DNA of 6,897 bases from Candidatus Nitrosocosmicus sp. (GCA_030452275.1 JAKDMR010000111.1:1-6897), one strand, 5' to 3'. Positions 1-5,232 are shown, counted from the first letter of the stretch. The notes: generated by a model not told the origin, from the letters alone. Made by a program: numbers and translations.

Positions 1-29
1 CTAGGATTTGTATTCAGCATTGTGCATTT

Positions 30-59
30 CGTTACTAAAATAGAGAGCGGGTTCGGTGG
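30..59 (+). repeat. Degenerate intergenic repeat, copy 1
   Basis: This 30-base stretch matches 5271-5300 at 26 of 30 positions by direct comparison. Both begin with cgttactaaaat and contain agcgggttcg. The core continues rightward as ggttcggtggaaatcat, which reappears at 6635-6651 with 15 of 17 identities. All copies lie outside genes and are richer in G+C than the DNA around them. The gggttcg core resembles a tRNA T-loop, but no cloverleaf can be drawn. It may be a remnant of a small mobile element or a structured non-coding element; its nature is unknown. Confidence 0.55.
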
Positions 60-63
60 AAAT

Positions 64-81
64 CATGAGGATATCCTCATG
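64..81. repeat. Perfect 18-bp palindrome
   Basis: The sequence catgaggatatcctcatg equals its own reverse complement, with GATATC at the centre and no loop. It sits just right of repeat copy 1 and is followed by gggttcaaat. It could be a dimeric protein-binding site, a recombination site or half of a mobile-element end. It is about 70 bases downstream of the 71-residue peptide gene, so an operator for that gene is unlikely. Confidence 0.6.
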
Positions 82-151
82 GGTTCAAATAGCTAGACGA
101 GTAAACAAACTAATGCCCTGATTTTAGAAATAATAATTATTTAGGACTTTG

Positions 152-367
152 TCATTTCGGATAATTACCACATGTATTCCAGCATCTTTTACATCTCCTG
201 GTGTTTGGATATAGGAAACATTCTCGTACGCAAACTATACAAGGGATCGCTGGCACTACATGGGATGAAGAACTATGGTTTGCAGATAGCCTTCCAAAAG
301 ACATAAGCGGTAGGCAATTCAAAGCGTTTTGGGCGGTAAAACCTGGGACTATAGTTTGTTCTGTCAT
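152..367 (-). CDS. Cys-rich RiPP-like precursor peptide, 71 aa
   Basis: Small peptide with a two-part layout. Residues 1-16 hold the motif V-PGFTA-QNAL (PGFTA at 8-12), which recurs in weaker form in the peptides at 2543-2767 and 4953-5201 and resembles an N-terminal 'PGFTAEASL' motif I recall from small bacterial Cys-rich proteins. Residues 43-66 hold six cysteines as two copies of C-x2-C-x3-C (43/46/50 and 59/62/66) separated by eight residues; one more Cys is at 18. There is no signal peptide or membrane segment. The start is fixed by an in-frame stop a few codons upstream and a TATA-like box at -28 to -21. An overlapping plus-strand frame (201-383) is taken as its shadow. Inference: the N-terminal part is a leader and the Cys-rich end the modified or metal/disulfide-bound core. 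It lies apart from the other genes, downstream of the radical SAM gene. Confidence 0.72.
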   Translation of the reverse strand: MTEQTIVPGFTAQNALNCLPLMSFGRLSANHSSSSHVVPAIPCIVCVRECFLYPNTRRCKRCWNTCGNYPK

Positions 368-387
368 GAAATTAAGTTATTGAAATA

Positions 388-395
388 ATTATAAA
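388..395 (-). promoter_or_regulatory. TATA box for the 71-aa peptide gene
   Basis: On the minus strand this reads TTTATAAT at -28 to -21 from the ATG at 367. That spacing would place transcription start at or next to the start codon, implying a leaderless mRNA. No Shine-Dalgarno sequence is visible. Confidence 0.5.
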
Positions 396-798
396 AGCAT
401 TTGCTATTATTCTAGGTTAATAGGTATAATGTTATATATTTGCAAAAATTTACATTATAAATCGCAAATTAACGAAGAAAATGTGCCTATTCATATAATG
501 ATATGAAATAAGATAACTATCAGATCGGGTTTTCTCTATGAGTACTAACACAAAGTTGCCTCGCTATCAGGTTGAACTTGATCTAATTTACATTGGAGGC
601 TAATGGATAATAAACACTATTGGCATTAATAATTCAAAAGAACATTACATCATTCTGAACACATTTATCATTAAACCAAGACCTAATTGTTTGGTGGACA
701 TATGCTACCTGAGAGTCGTTAAAACCAAAAACATTAACAAAATTGGTCATTATTCTCATGGACGAACTAGGTTTGTTTGACAAATTTAGGATTAAAAG
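396..798. other. Gene-poor intergenic stretch
   Basis: No confident gene is seen in these roughly 400 bases. Two tiny frames were considered. At 538-603 (+) a 21-codon frame ends at a TAATG stop/start overlap preceded by a ggagg Shine-Dalgarno-like string, but the second frame has only 8 codons. At 634-759 (-) there is a 41-codon frame, listed separately. The rest is AT-rich with no long inverted repeat. An A-rich tract (minus-strand T-rich) around 719-745 could help end transcription of the radical SAM gene. Confidence 0.5.
634..759 (-). CDS. Possible 41-aa small protein (weak)
   Basis: An ATG frame on the minus strand begins 39 bases after the radical SAM stop codon, in the same frame as that gene. 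From the radical SAM TAG (799-801) to the TGA at 634-636 there are 54 uninterrupted codons. The putative protein has a plausible composition (stretch DSQVAYVHQTIRSWF), and a TAAATTT box lies at -29 to -23 from its ATG. I do not recognise it. It could be a real small protein, a remnant of a longer radical SAM C-terminus cut by a TAG mutation, or chance in AT-rich DNA; chance is quite possible at this length. Confidence 0.22.
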   Translation of the reverse strand: MRIMTNFVNVFGFNDSQVAYVHQTIRSWFNDKCVQNDVMFF

Positions 799-1833
799 CT
801 AATCAAGATCCTTGTAATCATAACTTTTTTTCAGCAGTAATTCATACCAGTTAACAAAAGGCAAGTCATTTGGCTTACTTGTAATATCATTAAATAGATC
901 TTTACATAATTTTCTGAATTTCTCGTAGTGATTGTTTTGTATATATTCTGGCCAAATAGTAGATAATCTTTCGTTCTTTATATTGCACAGTTGGTATTTT
1001 TCTGAGAAGCCATATGAGATAGGAATGACTGATCCGTTTTCTTGAATTACTAAAAAATTTAATAAATCAGCCAATGTTATTTGGTCGATTTTGAAATCCA
1101 TATCCGATGCACATACAAGATCAGGATTTTTTGTGATGTCCTTTATATTTACAACATCGTATTGTATCCTCATTGATCCCCTATACTTTGACTTTAGAGC
1201 TAAAAGTAGAAGATATACACGAGACAATATATCATTATCAGGATATTCAGAATTCATTTTGATAGTCGCCCTTCCCGTCATTTCCAAAGGATGAACTTGC
1301 AATAGAGAAGCACCATTCGTTGACGCAAATTTCGCAGTCCACAAGATATTTTCCCAATTTTCTAATGTGAGAGTATGAAGAATTCCAAACTTTATCCCCG
1401 CCTTTTTTAAGGAATTAATAGTTCTTACAAGGTCTCTAAAAGCAGTGTTTGAACCTCTTATCCTGTTATGAATAACCGGAGGACCATCCAAAGAAATTGC
1501 AACAATATCAACAAAGTTTTTTATTTGGATAATCTTCTGATTATCCATAATTGTTCCATTTGTTATTATTGTGGTTGTCATGTTAAGCGATTTTGCAAAA
1601 GAGAGTAATTTGAACAAACCTTCATAAATTAATGGTTCACCACCAGATATCGAAAGAACTTTGTATCCTAGAGCTTTGGCGTCACTTATAGTAGTTTTAA
1701 GAATTTCAAAACCAAGACTAGATCTGCGTTGTTTTGGACCGGAGCTAGAATAGCAGTGCGAACAAGATAGATTGCAAAAAACCGAAGGATGAATTTGTAA
1801 AGTTTTTTGACTTTGAAATTTAGGTAACACCAT
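799..1833 (-). CDS. Radical SAM peptide-maturase-like enzyme
   Basis: A 344-residue radical SAM protein. The [4Fe-4S]/AdoMet motif C-x3-C-x2-C is at C20, C24 and C27 (CNLSCSHCYSSSGP), with SGGEP at 63-67, TNGT at 91-94 and ISLDGPP at 113-119, so the SAM barrel is complete. A motif LLQVHPLEMTGRA at 178-190 resembles a family I recall beside S8/PatG-like genes in bacteria. The C-terminal part (about 255-315) resembles the SPASM/twitch region in position but has only C241, C283 and C310, too few for a seven-Cys SPASM domain. Role by inference: radical modification (cross-link, epimerisation or similar) of a nearby peptide, most simply the 128-aa Trp/Pro-rich protein just upstream or the Cys-rich peptides. 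Upstream spacing is 132 bp. No good TATA box sits at the usual distance, though an A/T inverted repeat at 1882-1897 might serve. The substrate is unknown; the family call is secure. Confidence 0.93.
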   Translation of the reverse strand: MVLPKFQSQKTLQIHPSVFCNLSCSHCYSSSGPKQRRSSLGFEILKTTISDAKALGYKVLSISGGEPLIYEGLFKLLSFAKSLNMTTTIITNGTIMDNQKIIQIKNFVDIVAISLDGPPVIHNRIRGSNTAFRDLVRTINSLKKAGIKFGILHTLTLENWENILWTAKFASTNGASLLQVHPLEMTGRATIKMNSEYPDNDILSRVYLLLLALKSKYRGSMRIQYDVVNIKDITKNPDLVCASDMDFKIDQITLADLLNFLVIQENGSVIPISYGFSEKYQLCNIKNERLSTIWPEYIQNNHYEKFRKLCKDLFNDITSKPNDLPFVNWYELLLKKSYDYKDLD

Positions 1834-1881
1834 TAAATAAATCTACACAAGTATTTCAGCTACGGGGATCATCATTCAACA

Positions 1882-1897
1882 ATTTATTCAAATAAAT
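1882..1897 (-). promoter_or_regulatory. A/T inverted repeat upstream of radical SAM gene
   Basis: Arms ATTTATT and AATAAAT pair perfectly around a 2-base centre. It lies about 50-65 bases upstream of the radical SAM start, between that gene and the 128-aa gene. It could be a TATA element giving a 5' leader of about 30 bases, or an operator. The evidence is weak because A/T palindromes arise easily here. Confidence 0.25.
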
Positions 1898-1965
1898 CAC
1901 TACAAATGAAAAGCATACATATACTCTAATAGCACAAAACTATCAAAGTCTCATACCGGTCAGAT

Positions 1966-2352
1966 CTACCAAGGATCCGGAAGCGGTCCATCTCCTAAGC
2001 TGCCTTTAAATTTCCATGGTTGTGGAACAGGTCCACTACGGATACCGGGTGAAATTTCACATTTGCCCAAGATATACTTTATTCTTGTATCTGAATCAAT
2101 ACGATTTACTAATTCAAATATTTGTTCCTTATCTAGGTATATCTCAAATCCTAAACTATCCCATATCGGAGGTGTTCCTTTGATCCACCATCTTGGTGGA
2201 GGTCTGAAGCTTGTGGTTTCGGGGTTTCCACCTGTTTCCAGACCATCTAGTAACCCATCAGCATAATTAAGAAGTTCAGACAATTTTTCGCGATCTAAGC
2301 CTGACTTGAATTTGAGTTGTTCCAAAAGCTGTTGCTCAATTTCTTTATTCAT
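1966..2352 (-). CDS. Trp/Pro-rich protein, candidate radical SAM substrate, 128 aa
   Basis: Not recognised as a named family. Residues 1-40 are charged and probably helical (QQLLEQLKF...LSELLNYADGLLDGLE), like a leader or partner-binding segment. Tryptophans fall in Pro/Gly-rich contexts: PPPRWW (51-56), PPIW (61-64), GPVPQPW (107-113) and GPLPDPW at the very C-terminus (122-128). The last two are a clear repeated GP-x-P-x-PW motif. One Cys (C98) and no membrane segment are present. The start is supported by a TAAATAT box at -28 to -22. Its position directly before the radical SAM gene suggests a substrate or an accessory protein of that enzyme. Trp and residues near it are known cross-link sites in several radical SAM RiPP families, but its length and folded-looking middle (65-100) also fit a non-substrate partner. 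Gene reality is good; function is inference. Confidence 0.75.
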   Translation of the reverse strand: MNKEIEQQLLEQLKFKSGLDREKLSELLNYADGLLDGLETGGNPETTSFRPPPRWWIKGTPPIWDSLGFEIYLDKEQIFELVNRIDSDTRIKYILGKCEISPGIRSGPVPQPWKFKGSLGDGPLPDPW

Positions 2353-2373
2353 TGCTATCGTAATAGAAAAGTC

Positions 2374-2380
2374 ATATTTA
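2374..2380 (-). promoter_or_regulatory. TATA box for the 128-aa gene
   Basis: The minus strand reads TAAATAT at exactly -28 to -22 from the ATG at 2352, giving a predicted leaderless transcript. It supports this start and suggests the gene has its own promoter. Confidence 0.5.
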
Positions 2381-2535
2381 AGATTTTGTCAAATTTTGTG
2401 CCATATAATACCGTATTGCCAAAAATAAGTTTGCAATTATGAATCTATTTGGGTTCATCTGCTGAAATAATTGTAAAGGAAAATCAGGCTTAAAGTCTTT
2501 TCATCTTTCGTAAAAAATAGATTCGATTTGATAGC

Positions 2536-2542
2536 AAAAAAA
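2536..2542 (-). terminator. Oligo-T terminator after the 74-aa gene
   Basis: Seven T residues on the minus strand directly follow the TAA stop of the 74-aa gene, with another six-T run at about 2513-2518. Archaeal RNA polymerase stops at such tracts without needing a hairpin. This would separate the 74-aa message from the 128-aa gene downstream. Confidence 0.45.
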
Positions 2543-2767
2543 TTAGCCGGGAAAACAACACAAACGACCATTTATGCGGATGCAATGACAAAACAAAACA
2601 TCTGGATCTTTACATACCTCAGGTCCCATGCATCCAGTGAATTGTGGTAAAAGTTCATGATCGTTAAGTGACAAATAAAACTGCCTATAATAGGAATCTT
2701 TGTGCATTTTAGAAGTGAGTTCCCCTACAAATCCTGGTAATGTTGAACTATTTTGATTTTGAACCAT
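2543..2767 (-). CDS. Cys-rich RiPP-like precursor peptide, 74 aa
   Basis: N-terminal motif LPGFVGEL (PGFVG at 11-15), followed by a polar/aromatic stretch with YYRQFYLSL (26-34), aligns with the starts of the 71-aa and 82-aa peptides. The C-terminal half (46-74) holds six cysteines at 46, 52, 60, 62, 70 and 71 and ends FPG. There is no signal sequence or transmembrane segment. It sits 117 bp downstream of the S8 peptidase gene on the same strand, and is followed by an oligo-T tract, so it probably forms its own short message. Inference: leader of about 40 residues plus a Cys-rich core processed by the neighbouring S8 and PatG-C proteins. A small metal-binding or disulfide protein is the alternative. 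Confidence 0.75.
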   Translation of the reverse strand: MVQNQNSSTLPGFVGELTSKMHKDSYYRQFYLSLNDHELLPQFTGCMGPEVCKDPDVLFCHCIRINGRLCCFPG

Positions 2768-2789
2768 TAGAAAAATAACGTCATTGAAC

Positions 2790-2796
2790 TATTTAT
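2790..2796 (-). promoter_or_regulatory. TATA box for the 74-aa peptide gene
   Basis: ATAAATA on the minus strand at -29 to -23 from the ATG at 2767. A second, stronger-looking box (ctataaataataatc on the minus strand, about 2834-2847) lies further upstream and could drive a transcript with a leader of roughly 50 bases. Either would give the peptide expression independent of the peptidase gene. Confidence 0.42.
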
Positions 2797-2884
2797 CTAT
2801 TATTTGTTACTTTCATTCAAGAATTATCAAGGATTATTATTTATAGGTCGCCGACTAAACAAGTGGACTTTAAGATGTCTATTA

Positions 2885-3784
2885 TTAATTAAACTTTCCT
2901 CTTAGATAGTAGTAAGAATCCCTAATATTCAACAAAGGTGGCAGTATTGTTAGTTTCCTTCCTTGGTGATTGGTCTGCCTAATAGATTGAATTAGTTCAG
3001 CTGCTGTAATGTCTGGAAATAAAGACCAAAGTAGTGCTATAGCCCCCGTTACAAAAGATGTTGCAACACTAGTACCACTCAAACTAATGTAACCACCTCC
3101 AGGATAAGTGCTCTCAATGTCTATTCCTGGAGCCATTAAACCATTTTTACCAATTGAGGAGCCAAAATTAGAAACCGAGGAGAATTTCCCTGTGGAATCA
3201 CAGGCAACAATAGGGATGGGCCAATCATGGCTGACAAGTGAATTATGACCTATATTTCCTTGATTGCCGGCTGCAACTACTATTATTACTCCTCTCCGAA
3301 TTGCATAGTCATACACCTCGAACATTTCGTCGTAAGTAGTTATGGATGAAGTAGATAGTCCAACGCTTAGATTGACAACCTTAGAGCCTGCGTCGATAGT
3401 GCGAATAATTGCCTTAGCCAATTCAGCAGGAGTACTACTCGGTATATTCACTGGCTGATCGGTTATGCAATTTGTTTTTTCCTGAAAAATAGGATTTAGA
3501 ATAATGGTACAGTTTGGACATATAGAGGGAGCAGGAACGCCTCTTTTAGCGGATAGGATTCCCGTTATAAAGGTACCATGAATACAAGCCAAATCACTAG
3601 CATCCTTACAAGCGGCAATTTGGGACTCTTCGACTGTCTTAATTCTGGATCCCTGAAATGCAGGATGTGTGATATCAACTGGTCCATCTATTACCCCTAT
3701 ATTGATTTCAGGATTACCACTTGAAAGCCTCATTAAAGGTCGTAATCCTATTAGATCAATTGGTTTGATCCCTATGTTTAACAT
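2885..3784 (-). CDS. S8 subtilisin-like peptidase, PatA/PatG type
   Basis: A 299-residue serine peptidase that is essentially only the catalytic domain. Triad: D33 in GVIDGPVDITHP, H69 in CIHGT, S239 in SLSGTSVAT; the oxyanion-hole Asn is N174 in VVAAGNQGN. The VIDGPVD...HPAF start and the PAPSICPNCTIILNPIF segment (84-100) match the form I recall for PatA/PatG-like proteases. The usual second His after HGT is replaced (HGTF). There is no signal peptide or pro-domain, so it should act in the cytoplasm. It also carries six Cys (59, 67, 89, 92, 106, 195). Known PatA cuts precursor peptides and PatG cuts and macrocyclises them; whether this enzyme cyclises cannot be told from sequence. It follows the PatG-C gene by 27 bp and is probably co-transcribed, although an A/T-rich string near 3805-3814 could be its own TATA. 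Confidence 0.95.
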   Translation of the reverse strand: MLNIGIKPIDLIGLRPLMRLSSGNPEINIGVIDGPVDITHPAFQGSRIKTVEESQIAACKDASDLACIHGTFITGILSAKRGVPAPSICPNCTIILNPIFQEKTNCITDQPVNIPSSTPAELAKAIIRTIDAGSKVVNLSVGLSTSSITTYDEMFEVYDYAIRRGVIIVVAAGNQGNIGHNSLVSHDWPIPIVACDSTGKFSSVSNFGSSIGKNGLMAPGIDIESTYPGGGYISLSGTSVATSFVTGAIALLWSLFPDITAAELIQSIRQTNHQGRKLTILPPLLNIRDSYYYLRGKFN

Positions 3785-3811
3785 ATTCTTTTTATTTATT
3801 GGTAATTATTT

Positions 3812-4786
3812 TTAACGTTCATAATATTCTTGGATTGAACTTACCAGAAATGGAAATTCTTCTGTTACATCAACCCGAACAAACCATTTGCTAATCACCA
3901 ATGTATGACGATTTTGGTAAAAGAAAATCACATCTAATACTTTGCGCAAGCCAGATAGACGGGATGAGCGTACTTCTATTCCAGTAAAGGAATGATTTTC
4001 ATCTTGCATCAATTGTGTTCGTTCATATATCTTATCATAACGTACTGCCAAATAATTTAGTGCCCTATGTTCATCCGTAGAACCTGCGTTATCAGCTAAT
4101 TGAATTATTCGATCAAAGAGAGCATTACTAGACCTCGTAAATTGATCGTCACTCATGTCTGTTTGCCTTGGTATTGCTTTAATAAGAGTTTCTCGATCAA
4201 AAGAGTAAATTTGATCGACCATTACAATTGGTAACATAAGTCCATTGCACATTTCGGGTGGAGCAATTGAACCCTTCCTCCCTATTATAACATCTATATC
4301 TCCAAGATTTGGAGAGGGTTTTAGTGCTTTAGCAAGTTTTTCAATATCGAGAGGATCGGAGGGCACTAAAAGATAAGTTTCCAAATATTCTACATTCATA
4401 ACATAACATAGCTGACGAGCAATGTATCGATTATTAGGATCGATAAGAGCTTGATAAACTGTTTCTTCTCGGCTCAATCCTCTTGTTTCTGCCTCAGGTT
4501 TATTACCTATTACTTGAGCCAATTCCATTTCTAATGATCTGTTAGGGAAATGATGAGCAATTTTTCCGATTACATATACATATGATTTGGAGAATGATTT
4601 ATTCTCATCATGATTGCGATGATTCTTCTCTTTATTATGGCAATTACATGATTCATTCATCGTACTCTGATAATCTATAATCTTCTCTTTCTTGTTCTCA
4701 TCAACAGCAGGATCTAAATACGACAACGAATTTTTGTCCAATGTTAAGTCGCTGGAAGCGTTATCAGTGATACTTTCATCAGTCAT
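3812..4786 (-). CDS. Stand-alone PatG C-terminal-domain protein
   Basis: 324 residues. From about residue 69 to the end it closely follows the conserved C-terminal domain I recall from PatA/PatG-family 'cyanobactin maturation' proteases: YVYVIGKI (70-77), NRYIARQLCYV (119-129), DIDVIIGRKG-IAPPEMCNGL (163-183), VDQIYSFD (190-197), ADNAGSTDEHRALNYLAVRY (231-250), EVRSSRLSGLRK (271-282) and FVRVDVTEEFPFLV (302-315). The domain's biochemical role is not established to my knowledge. Residues 1-68 are polar and disordered-looking, with a Cys/His cluster (CNCH at 47-50, then H56 and H59). In most relatives this domain is fused after an S8 domain; here it is separate and encoded before the peptidase (27 bp apart), suggesting a two-protein complex. 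The start is supported by ATATTAA at -28 to -22. It is divergent from the 82-aa peptide gene (166 bp between starts). Confidence 0.88.
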   Translation of the reverse strand: MTDESITDNASSDLTLDKNSLSYLDPAVDENKKEKIIDYQSTMNESCNCHNKEKNHRNHDENKSFSKSYVYVIGKIAHHFPNRSLEMELAQVIGNKPEAETRGLSREETVYQALIDPNNRYIARQLCYVMNVEYLETYLLVPSDPLDIEKLAKALKPSPNLGDIDVIIGRKGSIAPPEMCNGLMLPIVMVDQIYSFDRETLIKAIPRQTDMSDDQFTRSSNALFDRIIQLADNAGSTDEHRALNYLAVRYDKIYERTQLMQDENHSFTGIEVRSSRLSGLRKVLDVIFFYQNRHTLVISKWFVRVDVTEEFPFLVSSIQEYYER

Positions 4787-4807
4787 AGAATCACGATAGC
4801 ATAGCGG

Positions 4808-4814
4808 TTAATAT
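4808..4814 (-). promoter_or_regulatory. TATA box for the PatG-C/S8 operon
   Basis: Minus strand ATATTAA at -28 to -22 from the ATG at 4786, preceded by a purine-rich stretch (gaaaagg) of the kind expected for a BRE element. It is half of a divergent promoter region shared with the 82-aa peptide gene. Confidence 0.48.
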
Positions 4815-4923
4815 CCTTTTCTTAATTCACCCTCATTTTCTAGTATCTCATATGTATGGTATCAGCTTTGATTAGCTAATTTGTTAGGGATGAATTCTGA
4901 AATACTTTTCTAATTTTAAATAC

Positions 4924-4930
4924 TTAAATA
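4924..4930 (+). promoter_or_regulatory. TATA box for the 82-aa peptide gene
   Basis: TTAAATA at -29 to -23 from the ATG at 4953, inside a longer A/T run. The spacing predicts a leaderless mRNA. Confidence 0.5.
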
Positions 4931-4952
4931 ACTTCAATATTCATCTAGGGAT

Positions 4953-5201
4953 ATGACAATGCCGTCCTTTACAGGAAAATATTCACTTCATGCACATAAT
5001 CAATATGTTGGGACTTACAATGGTACATCAAAATCAGAGACGATCACCACCCAATTCAACGGTTCTGATTGTAACGAAATTTGTAGAAATAGCTGTTGTC
5101 TTTGCTTACATGATGAGAACGGAGTTGTTGAAAGTTCATGTTTCTGCAGCCCTCAATGCATGTATGATTGCGCAACAAATTGTAATAGTTTCTCTGGTTG
5201 A
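4953..5201 (+). CDS. Cys-rich RiPP-like precursor peptide, 82 aa (10 Cys)
   Basis: Begins MTMPSFTGKYSL; PSFTG at 4-8 aligns with PGFTA and PGFVG of the two other Cys-rich peptides, followed by a polar/aromatic stretch (NQYVGTYNGT). The C-terminal half has ten cysteines at 40, 44, 48, 49, 51, 63, 65, 69, 73 and 77, mostly with C-x3-C spacing on both sides of an 11-residue gap, and ends SFSG. C-x3-C pairs place Cys on one face of a helix, as in helical-hairpin disulfide peptides, so a hairpin or a metal cluster is possible. There is no signal or membrane segment. The alternative start M3 (4959) would keep the motif. Transcribed divergently from the PatG-C/S8 genes with its own TATA box and a T-run after the stop. 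The overlapping +1 frame (4990-5211) is a shadow. Likely substrate of the adjacent enzymes, by inference. Confidence 0.78.
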   Translation: MTMPSFTGKYSLHAHNQYVGTYNGTSKSETITTQFNGSDCNEICRNSCCLCLHDENGVVESSCFCSPQCMYDCATNCNSFSG

Positions 5202-5210
5202 AATCAGATA

Positions 5211-5226
5211 GATATCATGCGGGTTC
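5211..5226 (+). repeat. Repeat fragment next to 82-aa gene
   Basis: gatatcatgcgggttc resembles gatatcctcatgggttc at 70-86, the right half of the palindrome plus the gggttc core. It is therefore a partial copy of the same degenerate repeat, lying 10 bases after the 82-aa stop codon. Confidence 0.4.
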
Positions 5227-5232
5227 GACGAG

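Noticed and set aside
45..95. tRNA-like sequence (gggttcg and gggttcaaat resemble T-loops)
   Set aside because: No pairing partner for a T-stem, no acceptor stem and no anticodon arm can be drawn; the likeness is limited to the loop consensus.
201..383. 60-aa plus-strand frame overlapping the 71-aa peptide gene
   Set aside because: It is opposite the minus-strand frame that carries the shared PGFTA motif, ordered Cys pairs and a TATA box; the plus frame has no recognisable features.
538..626. 21-codon and 8-codon plus-strand frames linked by TAATG with a ggagg string
   Set aside because: Too short to separate from chance, with no recognisable peptide; noted only in the intergenic entry.
1091..1294. 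67-aa plus-strand frame inside the radical SAM gene
   Set aside because: Shadow of a clearly recognised enzyme.
2063..2266. 67-aa plus-strand frame inside the 128-aa gene
   Set aside because: Opposite-strand shadow; the minus frame has the promoter box and the repeated GP-x-P-x-PW motif.
4990..5211. 73-aa frame overlapping the 82-aa peptide in another plus frame
   Set aside because: The other frame has the shared N-terminal motif, regular Cys spacing and TATA spacing; this one looks like a shadow.
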